A DNA stretch of 64,000 nucleotides from CADEFQ01 sp050185195 (GTDB taxonomy: Bacteria > Pseudomonadota > Gammaproteobacteria > Steroidobacterales > Steroidobacteraceae): NCBI GenBank assembly GCA_050185195.1, contig JBFWZQ010000014.1:1-64000 (forward strand). Reading direction: 5' to 3'. Positions within the stretch are counted from its first letter, which is position 1, and each line of letters starts with the position of its first letter. Position numbers and translations under genes: made by a program. Below the pieces are notes generated by a model. That model ran no database searches and had not been told where the DNA came from. It saw only the letters and a program-made list of their open reading frames with translations. Of the stretch, positions 44,182 to 51,975 are shown piece by piece.

Positions 44182-44918
44182 CGACCGACCCCGTGGCGGC
44201 GCAAGTGGCGCAGGCGCGCGCCGGTGATGTGCAGGCGCTCGAGGCGTTGAATGCCGCGCTCGCGCCGCTGTCCGCCGCCGCGCGCATCGCGTTTGCCCTC
44301 GCGCGGCTGCCGGGCCGGCACGTACTCTCCTCGAGCTTCGGCGCACAGGCCGCCGTCGCGCTGCATCTCGCGACGCAGGTTTCGCCGGACCTGCCGGTCG
44401 TGCTCGTCGACACCGGCTATCTCTTCCCCGAGACCTATCGCTTCGTCGATGAACTGACGCTGCGCCTGAACCTGAACCTGCACATCGCGCACCCGGCGGT
44501 GTCCGCAGCCTGGATCGAGGCGCGCCACGGCAAGCTCTGGGAGAACGGCGTCGAGGGGCTCGACCAGTACGGCCGGCTCGCCAAGGTCGAGCCAATGCAG
44601 CGCAAGCTCGACGAACTCGGCGCGGGCACCTGGATTTCCGGGCTGCGCCGCGTGCAGTCGGCGAGCCGCGCGGCCGCGCCGTTCCTCGCCTTGCACGGCC
44701 ATCGCTTCAAGCTGCACCCGATCGCCGACTGGACCGATCGCGACGTGGGTCGTTACCTCAAGCAGCACGCGCTGCCGTATCACCCGCTATGGGAGAAGGG
44801 CTACGTGTCGATCGGCGACTGGCATACGACGCGTTCGCTTGCCGAAGCGGGCCACCTCGAAGGCACGCGCTTCTTCGGCCTGAAGCGCGAGTGCGGCCTG
44901 CACGGGCTCGAGGGCTGA
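44154..44918 (+). CDS. cysH: Phosphoadenylyl-sulfate (PAPS) reductase
   Basis: A PAPS reductase that uses thioredoxin to release sulfite. The PP-loop is SSSFGAQAAVALHLA and later VDTGYLFPETYRFVDEL. Catalytic Cys is in KRECGLHGLEG at the C terminus. The CC...CxxC cluster cysteines of APS reductases are absent, so the substrate is PAPS; this fits the APS kinase in CysNC. The start chosen is the GTG at 44154 because GGAG lies seven bases before it, giving 254 residues and a 28-base overlap with cysI. A GTG at 44178 (GTGA overlap, 246 residues) is an alternative. Confidence 0.88.
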   Translation: MAREAAVRVTTDPVAAQVAQARAGDVQALEALNAALAPLSAAARIAFALARLPGRHVLSSSFGAQAAVALHLATQVSPDLPVVLVDTGYLFPETYRFVDELTLRLNLNLHIAHPAVSAAWIEARHGKLWENGVEGLDQYGRLAKVEPMQRKLDELGAGTWISGLRRVQSASRAAAPFLALHGHRFKLHPIADWTDRDVGRYLKQHALPYHPLWEKGYVSIGDWHTTRSLAEAGHLEGTRFFGLKRECGLHGLEG

Positions 44919-44921
44919 CGC

Positions 44922-46463
44922 ATGCCGACGTCCTTGCACGGGCCCCGCACCGTCACCATCGGCGCGCGCGCGAGTGCGCTGGCGCGGGTGCAGGCGCGGC
45001 TCGTCGGCGCCGCCCTTGCCGCGCAGGACCCGCGGATTGCCATTCGCTATGCCTTCGCGGACAGCGCTGGCGATCGCGAGCCGGGGGCCTCGCTGCCTGC
45101 GCTCCTGCGCGCGGGCGGCTTCACGAGTGAACTGTCAGAGGCGCTTTCCAGCTCGCACATCGACCTCGCCGTGCATTCCTGGAAGGACCTGCCGTTCGTG
45201 GAGTCGGCCACCACGCACGTCGCCGCGACCCTCGCGCGCGCCGATCCGCGTGACCTGCTGCTGGTGCGCCGCGACCGGCTCGCGCAGGGCCCCCTGCGCG
45301 CGCTGCGAGTACTGACCTGCTCGGCGCGGCGCGCTTTCAACCTGCGCGAGTTCCTCCCGTGGGCCCTGCCGGGTGGCGTGGAGCAGGTCCACTTTCATCC
45401 CGTGCGGGGCGATGTCCTGCGCCGCCTGCACCAACTGCTGACGGGAGACGCAGACGCCCTCGTCGTGGCCAAGGCGGCCATCGATCGGCTGATGGGCGAC
45501 GGTGAGGCGGCTGCCGGCGCGCGTGCACAGGTGCGCACCGCACTCGAAGCCTGTCGTGTCATGGTGCTGCCGCTCACCGCGAACCCTGCGGCGCCCGCGC
45601 AAGGCGCGCTCGCCATCGAAGTGCGGCGCGATCGCAAGGACCTCGTCGAGGCCCTTGCCGCGATCAACCATGCGCCGACCTTTGCGCGGGTGACCGAGGA
45701 ACGCGCGCAGCTCGAGGCCACGCGTGACGAAGACCATCCGCTCGGCATCTCGATTGTGCCGCTCGACGGCGGCCCCGTATCGAGCGCAGCGGAAGCCCTG
45801 TTCCGGCGCGGCGCCTTGCAGGGCGTGCGCATCGACACCGCACATCTTCGCAACCGGGAGTCGCCGCTGCCCCGACCCGCACATCGCGAGGCGGTGTGGT
45901 CAGGAGCCGAATTGGAGCGCTTTGCCTTGCGTCGGCAGGCTCTCCCTGTCGACACCACGGCGTTTCTGGCGCCCGGCACGGGTCTGCTGGTCGCACGCGC
46001 GGACGCCCTGCCCGATGCCTCGCAACATCCGCACGAACAGGTGATCTGGACCGCCGGCCTCGACACCTGGCGCCGGCTCGCCGCGCGCGGCCTGTGGGTG
46101 AGCGGCAGCGACGAGAGCCTCGGCGAAACCGGAGCGCTCACCGCGCGGCACCTCTTTCCGCACGTCGATCGGTGGGTGAAGCTGACGCACGCGGCAGGCC
46201 ACGACACGCCGCACGCCACACGCGTTGCGACCTACCGGCTCGAACGCGTCGCGCCGCTCGCCGACATCCGCCCTCACACGCACTTCTTCTGGCGCAGCGG
46301 CTCGCAATTCCTCGAATACTTTCGCGCCAACGCCCGCCTGCGCGATGCCTGGCACGGCTGCGGCCCCGGCAACACCCTCGCGATCATCCGCTCGGTCATC
46401 GGGCCCGAACGCGTACGGCCGTTCCTTTCCGCCGGGCAGTTCCGCGCCGAGATGGGAGCCTGA
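44922..46463 (+). CDS. Divergent HemC-like hydroxymethylbilane synthase with C-terminal HemD-like extension
   Basis: A 513-residue protein, about 200 residues longer than HemC. Residues 10-280 align to porphobilinogen deaminase: IGARASALARVQARL, HSWKDLPFVE (D89), ADPRDLLLV, TCSARRAFNLRE (R136/R137), VRGDVLRRL and PAQGALAIEVRRD. Yet the domain-3 loop that should read GGCxxPIG is RDEDHPLGIS (about 268-277): the cysteine that anchors the dipyrromethane cofactor is absent, and no other Cys lies in that domain. Residues 310-513 look like a degraded uroporphyrinogen-III synthase (HemD), but this is tentative. It lies between cysH and hemB in the siroheme-supply operon. Confidence 0.65.
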   Translation: MPTSLHGPRTVTIGARASALARVQARLVGAALAAQDPRIAIRYAFADSAGDREPGASLPALLRAGGFTSELSEALSSSHIDLAVHSWKDLPFVESATTHVAATLARADPRDLLLVRRDRLAQGPLRALRVLTCSARRAFNLREFLPWALPGGVEQVHFHPVRGDVLRRLHQLLTGDADALVVAKAAIDRLMGDGEAAAGARAQVRTALEACRVMVLPLTANPAAPAQGALAIEVRRDRKDLVEALAAINHAPTFARVTEERAQLEATRDEDHPLGISIVPLDGGPVSSAAEALFRRGALQGVRIDTAHLRNRESPLPRPAHREAVWSGAELERFALRRQALPVDTTAFLAPGTGLLVARADALPDASQHPHEQVIWTAGLDTWRRLAARGLWVSGSDESLGETGALTARHLFPHVDRWVKLTHAAGHDTPHATRVATYRLERVAPLADIRPHTHFFWRSGSQFLEYFRANARLRDAWHGCGPGNTLAIIRSVIGPERVRPFLSAGQFRAEMGA

Positions 46464-46467
46464 GGCA

Positions 46468-47481
46468 ATGCTGGACCGGGTCGCACCCATTGCGTCGCTG
46501 CGCGACACTGTCGCGCCACCCCGCCGCCTGCAGCGCCTGCGTCGCACGGCAGCGCTGCGCGACCTCGTCGCCGAAACTTCTTTCACGCACAGCCAGTTGA
46601 TCCAGCCCCTCTTCATCGTCGAGGACGACGCCGACGCGGGCCCGATCGCAGGCCTGCCCGGCAATGAGCGCCTGTCGCGCAACAGTGCGCTGGCGCAACT
46701 CGATGCCGATCTCGACGCGGGCGTGCGCCAGTTCCTCCTCTTTCCAGTGCCCGCTCGCAAGCACGAGCGCCACTTCGACCCCCACTTCATCTGCGAGACC
46801 CTCGCCACCCTGAAGCGTCGAACCGGCCGGGATGCCAGCCTGTGGCTCGACACCTGCCTGTGCAGCTACACCGCCGACGGACACTGCTGCCTGCACGATG
46901 CGCACGGCGAACAGGACCTGCCCGCGACCCTCGATGCGCTCGCTGAACTCGCGCTCGCCTATGCCCATGCCGGCGCCGATGGCATTGCGCCGAGCGACAT
47001 GAACGACGGTCGCGTCGCGGCGCTGCGCCTCGCGCTCGATGCCGCCGGCCACGACCTCGTGCCCATCATGAGCTACAGCGCAAAGTTCGCGAGCCAGCTC
47101 TACGGTCCCTTCCGCGGCGCCGCCCATTCGGCGCCCACGCACGGCGACCGGCGCAGCTACCAGATCGACGTGCGCTCCCGTCGCGACGCGATTGCCAGTT
47201 CGCAGCGCTGCGCCGCCGAGGGCGCCGATCTCCTGATGGTGAAACCCGGCATGAGCTCGCTCGATCTCATCCGCCCGATCGCGCAGGCCACGGGACTCGC
47301 GGTGGGCGCCTACCAGGTGAGCGGCGAATACGCCGCGCTCGCCCTGCTCGCGCGCGAAGGTTTCCTGGACTTCGATGCGGCGCTACTCGAGAGCTGGTTC
47401 GCACTGCGCCGGGGTGGCGCGGCGTTCGTCATCACCTACGGCGCGCGGCTCGGCCGCACGCTCGGCCTCGCGGCGAGGTAG
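46468..47481 (+). CDS. hemB: Porphobilinogen synthase (5-aminolevulinate dehydratase), zinc type
   Basis: A 337-residue HemB (E. coli 324). The two Schiff-base lysines are in MSYSAKFASQLYGPFR (K206) and LLMVKPGMSSLD (K259). The zinc-binding loop DTCLCSYTADGHC has C130, C132 and C140, so this is a zinc-dependent form, unlike the Mg-dependent Pseudomonas type. It condenses two ALA molecules to porphobilinogen. RBS GAGG overlaps the stop of the preceding gene (TGAGGCAATG). As a second, operon-linked copy it would feed the HemC-like protein next to it. Confidence 0.9.
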   Translation: MLDRVAPIASLRDTVAPPRRLQRLRRTAALRDLVAETSFTHSQLIQPLFIVEDDADAGPIAGLPGNERLSRNSALAQLDADLDAGVRQFLLFPVPARKHERHFDPHFICETLATLKRRTGRDASLWLDTCLCSYTADGHCCLHDAHGEQDLPATLDALAELALAYAHAGADGIAPSDMNDGRVAALRLALDAAGHDLVPIMSYSAKFASQLYGPFRGAAHSAPTHGDRRSYQIDVRSRRDAIASSQRCAAEGADLLMVKPGMSSLDLIRPIAQATGLAVGAYQVSGEYAALALLAREGFLDFDAALLESWFALRRGGAAFVITYGARLGRTLGLAAR

Positions 47482-47486
47482 CGCCC

Positions 47487-48695
47487 GTGTTCGACTACGA
47501 AGGGTTCTTCGAAAGCGCCAAAGCAAGGCTCAAGCGTGAGCACCACTACCGCGTGTTCCGCGAGTTGCGCCGGGCGCCGGGGCGCTTCCCACAGGCCGAA
47601 TGGCGCGCCGCCGACGGCGGGTGGCGACCCGTCACCGTCTGGTGCAGCAACGACTACCTCGGCATGAGCCAGCATCCGGCGGTGCTTCATGCCGCGCTGC
47701 AGGCGCTCGACCGCTACGGGGCGGGCGCAGGAGGCACCCGCAACATCTCCGGCACCATCGACCTGCTCGTCGCACTCGAGCGCGAGCTCGCCGGCTGGCA
47801 CGCCAAGGATGCGGCCCTGTTGTTCTCGTCGGGCTACGTCGCCAACGACACGACGCTTGCCACGCTCGCGCGCGCGCTGCCGGACGGTGTCGTATTCTCC
47901 GACGCCGCGAACCACGCCTCCATGATCCAGGGCATCCGCGCGAGCCGGCAGCGGTGCAGCGTGTTTCGCCACAACGACGCGGCGCATCTCGACGCACTGC
48001 TCGCCGCGCACGACCCGGCCGCACCGAAGCTCGTCGCGTTCGAATCGCTCTACTCCATGGACGGCGACATCGCGCCACTTGTCGACCTGCTGGCCGTCGC
48101 AAAACACCACGGCGCCCTCACCTACGTCGATGAAACGCATGCGGTCGGCGTGCACGGGCCGCAAGGGGGCGGGTTGCTCGAAGCGCACGGCCTCCTCGAC
48201 GCCGTCGACATCGTGCAGGGCGGGCTCGGCAAGGGCGTGGGCGTCGTGGGCGGCTTCATCACCGGCGCCGCCCCGATCATCGACTACGTGCGCAGCCACG
48301 CGCCGGGCTTCATCTTCACGACCGCGCTGCCGCCCCACGTCGCGGCCGCTGCGCTCGCTTCGGTTCGTCACCTCAAGGCGAGCAATGCCGAACGCGCCGC
48401 GCTTGAAGCGCGCGTGGCGAGCGTGCGCGCGGCGCTCACCGCGGCGGGCGTGCCGATTGCGCCGACCCGCAGCCAGATCCTGCCGCTGATCGTCGGCGAC
48501 GCCGCGGCCTGCCACGCACTCGCAGACGACCTCCTCGAGGGGCACGGCATCTATCTGCAGGCCATCGTCCATCCCACCGTGCCCCGCGACGGCGCCCGCC
48601 TGCGCATCACACCTGGCCCGCTGCACGCCGACGCCGACCAGGCGCGGCTCGTTGCGGCGCTCGCGGACGCGTACGCGCGGCAACGCGCGGCCTGA
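47487..48695 (+). CDS. hemA: 5-Aminolevulinate synthase (C4/Shemin type)
   Basis: A 402-residue PLP enzyme of the alpha-oxoamine synthase family. WCSNDYLGMSQHP, GAGGTRNISGT, FSSGYVANDTTLATL, SDAANHASMIQGIR, FRHNDAAHLDALL and FESLYSMDGDIAP all match ALA synthase and not BioF or Kbl. The PLP Asp is D215 (YVDETHAVG) and the lysine is K249 in a slightly unusual motif GLGKGVGVVGG (common form TLAKAFGV). It makes ALA from glycine and succinyl-CoA. This pathway is typical of alphaproteobacteria; most gammaproteobacteria use the glutamyl-tRNA route. GTG start five bases after hemB. Confidence 0.85.
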   Translation: MFDYEGFFESAKARLKREHHYRVFRELRRAPGRFPQAEWRAADGGWRPVTVWCSNDYLGMSQHPAVLHAALQALDRYGAGAGGTRNISGTIDLLVALERELAGWHAKDAALLFSSGYVANDTTLATLARALPDGVVFSDAANHASMIQGIRASRQRCSVFRHNDAAHLDALLAAHDPAAPKLVAFESLYSMDGDIAPLVDLLAVAKHHGALTYVDETHAVGVHGPQGGGLLEAHGLLDAVDIVQGGLGKGVGVVGGFITGAAPIIDYVRSHAPGFIFTTALPPHVAAAALASVRHLKASNAERAALEARVASVRAALTAAGVPIAPTRSQILPLIVGDAAACHALADDLLEGHGIYLQAIVHPTVPRDGARLRITPGPLHADADQARLVAALADAYARQRAA

Positions 48696-48702
48696 GCCAC
48701 GC

Positions 48703-50133
48703 ATGCGCTACTTCCCGGTCTTCCTCGACCTGCAGGACCGCGACGTCCTCGTCGTCGGCGGCGGCACGGTGGCCCTGCGCAAGATCGAGACGCTGCGCTC
48801 GGCCGGTGCGCGCGTCACGGTCATTGCGGCGACCATTCACGAAGACCTGCAGCGCATCGCGGCGCAGGGCGCAATCCGGCTGGTCCAGCGCCGCTTCGAG
48901 GCCGCCGATATCGCTGGCCCCCACCTCCCGCGGCCGTGGCTGATCGTGGCGGCAACAGACGAACCCGCGGTCAACGCGACGACGGCGCGCGCCGCGCAAG
49001 CGGCCGGCATCGTGTGCAACGTCGTCGACGACCGCGAACTGTCGAGCGCGCTGATGCCCGCCATCATCGACCGCTCACCCGTGCAGATCGCTGTCTCGAC
49101 AGGTGGCGCCTCGCCCGTGCTCGCGCGTCTCATCCGCGAACGCCTCGAGACACTCCTCGACGAGTCGCTCGGCCCGCTCGCGCGGTTCGCCGAACGCTGG
49201 CGCGCGAGCGCACGCAAGGTGCTCGCGAGTGCGGGTGCGCGGCGCCACTTCTTTTCGTGGCTTCTGACCGGGCCGGCCGCGAACGCCATCCAAGCCCGGC
49301 GCCAGGCTGATGCAGATCGAATCGCCACGCGCGAACTGGCGCGGCGCCAGCGTCTCACCGATAGCGCCGCGGCCGATCAGGGCGCCACCGGCCACGTGAC
49401 GCTCGTCGGCGCAGGCCCCGGTGACCCCGGGCTGCTCACGCTCAAGGGACTGCGCGCACTGCAGGAAGCCGACGTCGTCATCCACGACCGCCTCGCGTCC
49501 GCCGAAGTGCTCGACCTCGCACGCCGCGACGCGGAGCGTATCGACGTCGGCAAACGCCCGGGTGCAGGCACGACACAGGAGGTCATCAACGCACGGATCG
49601 TCGAACATGCGCACCGCGGGCAGCGCGTGGTGCGCCTGAAGGGCGGCGACCCCTTCATCTTCGGCCGCGGCGGCGAAGAGATCGACACCCTGCGCGCGGC
49701 CGGCATTCCCTTCGATGTGGTGCCGGGCATCACCGCCGCCATCGCCGCGGGCGCCGCGGCCGCGATCCCGCTGACCGACCGGCGACATGTACACGCCGTG
49801 CGCCTGATCACGGGCAACGATCCCGCGGTCCTCGACGCGTTCGACTTCTCCGACGTCGCCGCCGGCCGCGAGACACTGGCGGTCTACATGGGCGTCGCGC
49901 AACTGCCGGCGTTGCGCGCGCGCCTGCTGCGTGCGGGCGTTGCGCCGGATCTACCCGTCGCGCTGGTTGGGAATGCGAGCGGCGCGGGGCAGCGGGTCGT
50001 TGCGGCTACGGTGGAAAAGCTCGCATCCGCTGCCCGTTCACACGACGTTACGTCGCCTGCAATCTTGCTGGTGGGGACCGTTACGGCATCGGCTCGCGGT
50101 GGATCGGAGACCCACGTCTGCGTCGCAGTGTGA
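48703..50133 (+). CDS. cysG: Siroheme synthase (uroporphyrinogen-III methyltransferase / precorrin-2 dehydrogenase / ferrochelatase)
   Basis: A 476-residue trifunctional enzyme (E. coli 457). The N-terminal half is the NAD-dependent dehydrogenase and ferrochelatase: VVGGGTVALRKIETL (Rossmann), DDRELSSALMPAIIDRSPVQ and STGGASPVLARLIRERLE. The C-terminal SUMT half opens VTLVGAGPGDPGLLTLKGLRAL and VVRLKGGDPFIFGRGGEE, with VVPGITAAIAAGA. It converts uroporphyrinogen III to siroheme. Eight bases separate it from the ALA synthase stop. It ends the operon, and its terminal bases overlap the decayed AHSA1 gene. Confidence 0.92.
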   Translation: MRYFPVFLDLQDRDVLVVGGGTVALRKIETLRSAGARVTVIAATIHEDLQRIAAQGAIRLVQRRFEAADIAGPHLPRPWLIVAATDEPAVNATTARAAQAAGIVCNVVDDRELSSALMPAIIDRSPVQIAVSTGGASPVLARLIRERLETLLDESLGPLARFAERWRASARKVLASAGARRHFFSWLLTGPAANAIQARRQADADRIATRELARRQRLTDSAAADQGATGHVTLVGAGPGDPGLLTLKGLRALQEADVVIHDRLASAEVLDLARRDAERIDVGKRPGAGTTQEVINARIVEHAHRGQRVVRLKGGDPFIFGRGGEEIDTLRAAGIPFDVVPGITAAIAAGAAAAIPLTDRRHVHAVRLITGNDPAVLDAFDFSDVAAGRETLAVYMGVAQLPALRARLLRAGVAPDLPVALVGNASGAGQRVVAATVEKLASAARSHDVTSPAILLVGTVTASARGGSETHVCVAV

Positions 50134-50444
50134 CAGGAAGATCGTCGAGTTGCCCGAACTGCTCGGTGAATCCCTGTGTACTTTCGGAGGCGATGGCGCC
50201 GTCCGGGCTTTCGTCATTGCCCCAGGAGAGGCGTGAATGTGCGGTCGCCTCGCGGTACTTGCCGAAGAACGCGATGGGCTCCGGGTTCCCGGCGAACACC
50301 CGTCGATACCCGCCCAGGACGCGAACGTCCATCTCGCATGAAAGCATGGCCAGGCCAGTTGCTTTCGGCACCCACCAACGCCTGAACAGCTCCGGCCACG
50401 AGCTCACGCCCGGACTTCCGCTCTGTCGTCGTGTCGTTCTGCAT
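50126..50444 (-). pseudogene. Decayed AHSA1/SRPBCC-family gene
   Basis: Remnants of an activator-of-Hsp90-ATPase-like (START-fold) protein on the minus strand. The ATG at 50444 starts MQNDTTTERKSGRELV, typical of the family N terminus. The next recognisable piece, WPELFRRWWVPKATGLAML and DVRVLGGYRRVFAGNPEPIAFFGKYREATAHSRLSW, is in another frame, and the joining FxAPxxxVFEAWT part is missing. After GNDESPDGA about 30 residues are missing in frame. The end IASESTQGFTEQFGQLDDLPVTL is the family's C-terminal tail. It runs into the end of cysG. Two deletions and a frameshift make it inactive. Confidence 0.72.
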
Positions 50445-50667
50445 GGGGTAGGCTCGGTCGGGTTCTGAGCCATCCAGCAGCGCGCTGAGATGATCGTGCG
50501 AGGCATTCATGCGCGTATTCCTGATCGCTGCCCTCACGTTCGCCGGCAACCCCTTGACACGGTAGACCCGGCGCTGGAGCTCGCGCAGGCGGGGCAGTTC
50601 CTCGCACTCGTCGTCAATAACGAGGCAGGAACACACCGGCGGCAAACGCGGCCACTGTCATGCCAAT
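50445..50667. other. 223-base gap with no supported gene
   Basis: Both strands are open in short frames here, including a minus-strand frame continuing upstream of the decayed AHSA1 start, but no recognised protein was found. It may hold more decayed sequence. The composition is lower in G+C than the cys operon. The only site noticed is a TTGACA string near 50555-50560 on the plus strand, without a matching -10. Confidence 0.4.
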
Positions 50668-51975
50668 CTAAGCGCGGACGATCGATCGAACGTCGACTAC
50701 ATACATCTGCCTTTGGTGCTCGTGCACCGAGTCGATGCACACTTCATCGCCAGTCCGGCTCCAGCGGGGGTGCAGGTCGCAGCGGTTCACCTTGCCGAGC
50801 CTGGGGTCGGTGTAGAAACGACCGATGTCGTGTCGCCGCGCGGTGAGCGTGTCGAACAGGATCAGCAGGCGATGGTCGGTCTCGTCCGGATACGTATCCG
50901 AGAGAATCCAGCGCTTGTCAGGCGAATAGGTCATGTGCCCGTTCTCCGTGAGGCACTCGCGGCCGATGACCTCGACCTTGTCGCTGCGGTCGGTGTACAG
51001 GTGGTAGTGCGCTTCGTGCGCATGCGGCCCCCAGATCAACACGTGGTTGTCGTCACGCCAGGTGGGATGCGAGAGCTGATAAATCGACTTCTCGTAGTCG
51101 AAGATGCCCGCCTCCGTTCCAGCCGCAGCCGGGAGCGGCGCGAGGGGATGATCGCCGCATTCGAGCAGGGTGAGCTCGCTCCCGTCTGGGTTGACCGTGA
51201 ACAGGCGATGCAGCCAGCGCGTCTCATCGTCGAAGCACTCCGTCCAGCGATGCAGGAAGAGAAAGCGCTTCGAGCCCGGCGCAATTTCCAGATGCGTAAC
51301 CCAGTGAAACGCGCGCTCCATCGAGGCGACCGGCTGAAACTCCCGCAGCTTGCGCAGGTCGACGATCAGTTCATGCACACCGGTCGCGATATCCATTCGC
51401 CGGATGCCTTCGTTCGACGGCGCCGGGTCGAGTGGAGCGTGAGCCGTATGTGGGAAATAGCCGATGGTCGGGTGAGCGAGCTGGAGCCGGTCGTAGTCGA
51501 TGCATAGCGCATATTCGCCGTTCGGCGCGACGACATAGACGGGCAGCGGCAGCGTTCGGCGCTCGCCGCTTTCCAGATCGGCCAACGTCGAGCCGAAATC
51601 GGGATAGGCGCCACCGGCAGCGAACGAACGGGTATTGAAGATCACGCTGGACCGCGTGTTCTCCAGCCATTGCAGCTGGCAGCCCATCTGAAAATTCCAC
51701 GTCGTGGTTTCACCGAACGCCCGAAATGCCCCGCCCCGATCCAGGTCGAACACACCCACTTCGGCCGCGAAATGGATACCGAGCTGCCCCTGCATCGCAT
51801 CGACCCGATGGGCAAGAAGCCGCCGCCCATCTGCGCTCCAGACCGGCTTGTTGTAATAGCCGAAGAAATGATGGGCGCTACCGTCGCCCAGTCGCACGAC
51901 GGGACACTCCATCCACTGCGCCGGGGCGGCGACGGTGGCTGCGCTGTTCTGCTCCTGCATCTTGAACCTCATCAT
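50668..51975 (-). CDS. PD40/TolB-like beta-propeller protein (oligogalacturonate-lyase-fold, function unknown)
   Basis: A 435-residue protein. Near the N terminus HHFFGYYNKPVWSADGRRLLAHR is a hallmark of a propeller group related in fold to oligogalacturonate lyase. Later blades have MDIATGVHELIVDLRKLREF, VTHLEIAPGSKRFLFLHRW, MTYSPDKRWILSDTYPDE and CDLHPRWSRTGDEVCIDS. No signal peptide was recognised. The start ATG (51975) overlaps the stop of the S41 peptidase gene by four bases. As the last gene of the operon it may process or sense a saccharide or peptide. Unassigned function. Confidence 0.65.
   Translation of the reverse strand: MMRFKMQEQNSAATVAAPAQWMECPVVRLGDGSAHHFFGYYNKPVWSADGRRLLAHRVDAMQGQLGIHFAAEVGVFDLDRGGAFRAFGETTTWNFQMGCQLQWLENTRSSVIFNTRSFAAGGAYPDFGSTLADLESGERRTLPLPVYVVAPNGEYALCIDYDRLQLAHPTIGYFPHTAHAPLDPAPSNEGIRRMDIATGVHELIVDLRKLREFQPVASMERAFHWVTHLEIAPGSKRFLFLHRWTECFDDETRWLHRLFTVNPDGSELTLLECGDHPLAPLPAAAGTEAGIFDYEKSIYQLSHPTWRDDNHVLIWGPHAHEAHYHLYTDRSDKVEVIGRECLTENGHMTYSPDKRWILSDTYPDETDHRLLILFDTLTARRHDIGRFYTDPRLGKVNRCDLHPRWSRTGDEVCIDSVHEHQRQMYVVDVRSIVRA

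Noticed and set aside
44922..46463. HemC-like gene as a pseudogene
   Set aside because: The frame is full-length, tightly placed in an operon, and keeps substrate-binding motifs; loss of one cysteine alone does not show decay.
47487..48695. ALA synthase read as BioF or Kbl
   Set aside because: GAGGTRNISGT, NHASMIQGIR and FRHNDAAHL are ALA-synthase signatures, and the gene is next to hemB.
50214..50645. Minus-strand frame of 143 codons upstream of the AHSA1 remnant
   Set aside because: Only the part after 50444 matches AHSA1; the upstream part has no homology or ribosome site.
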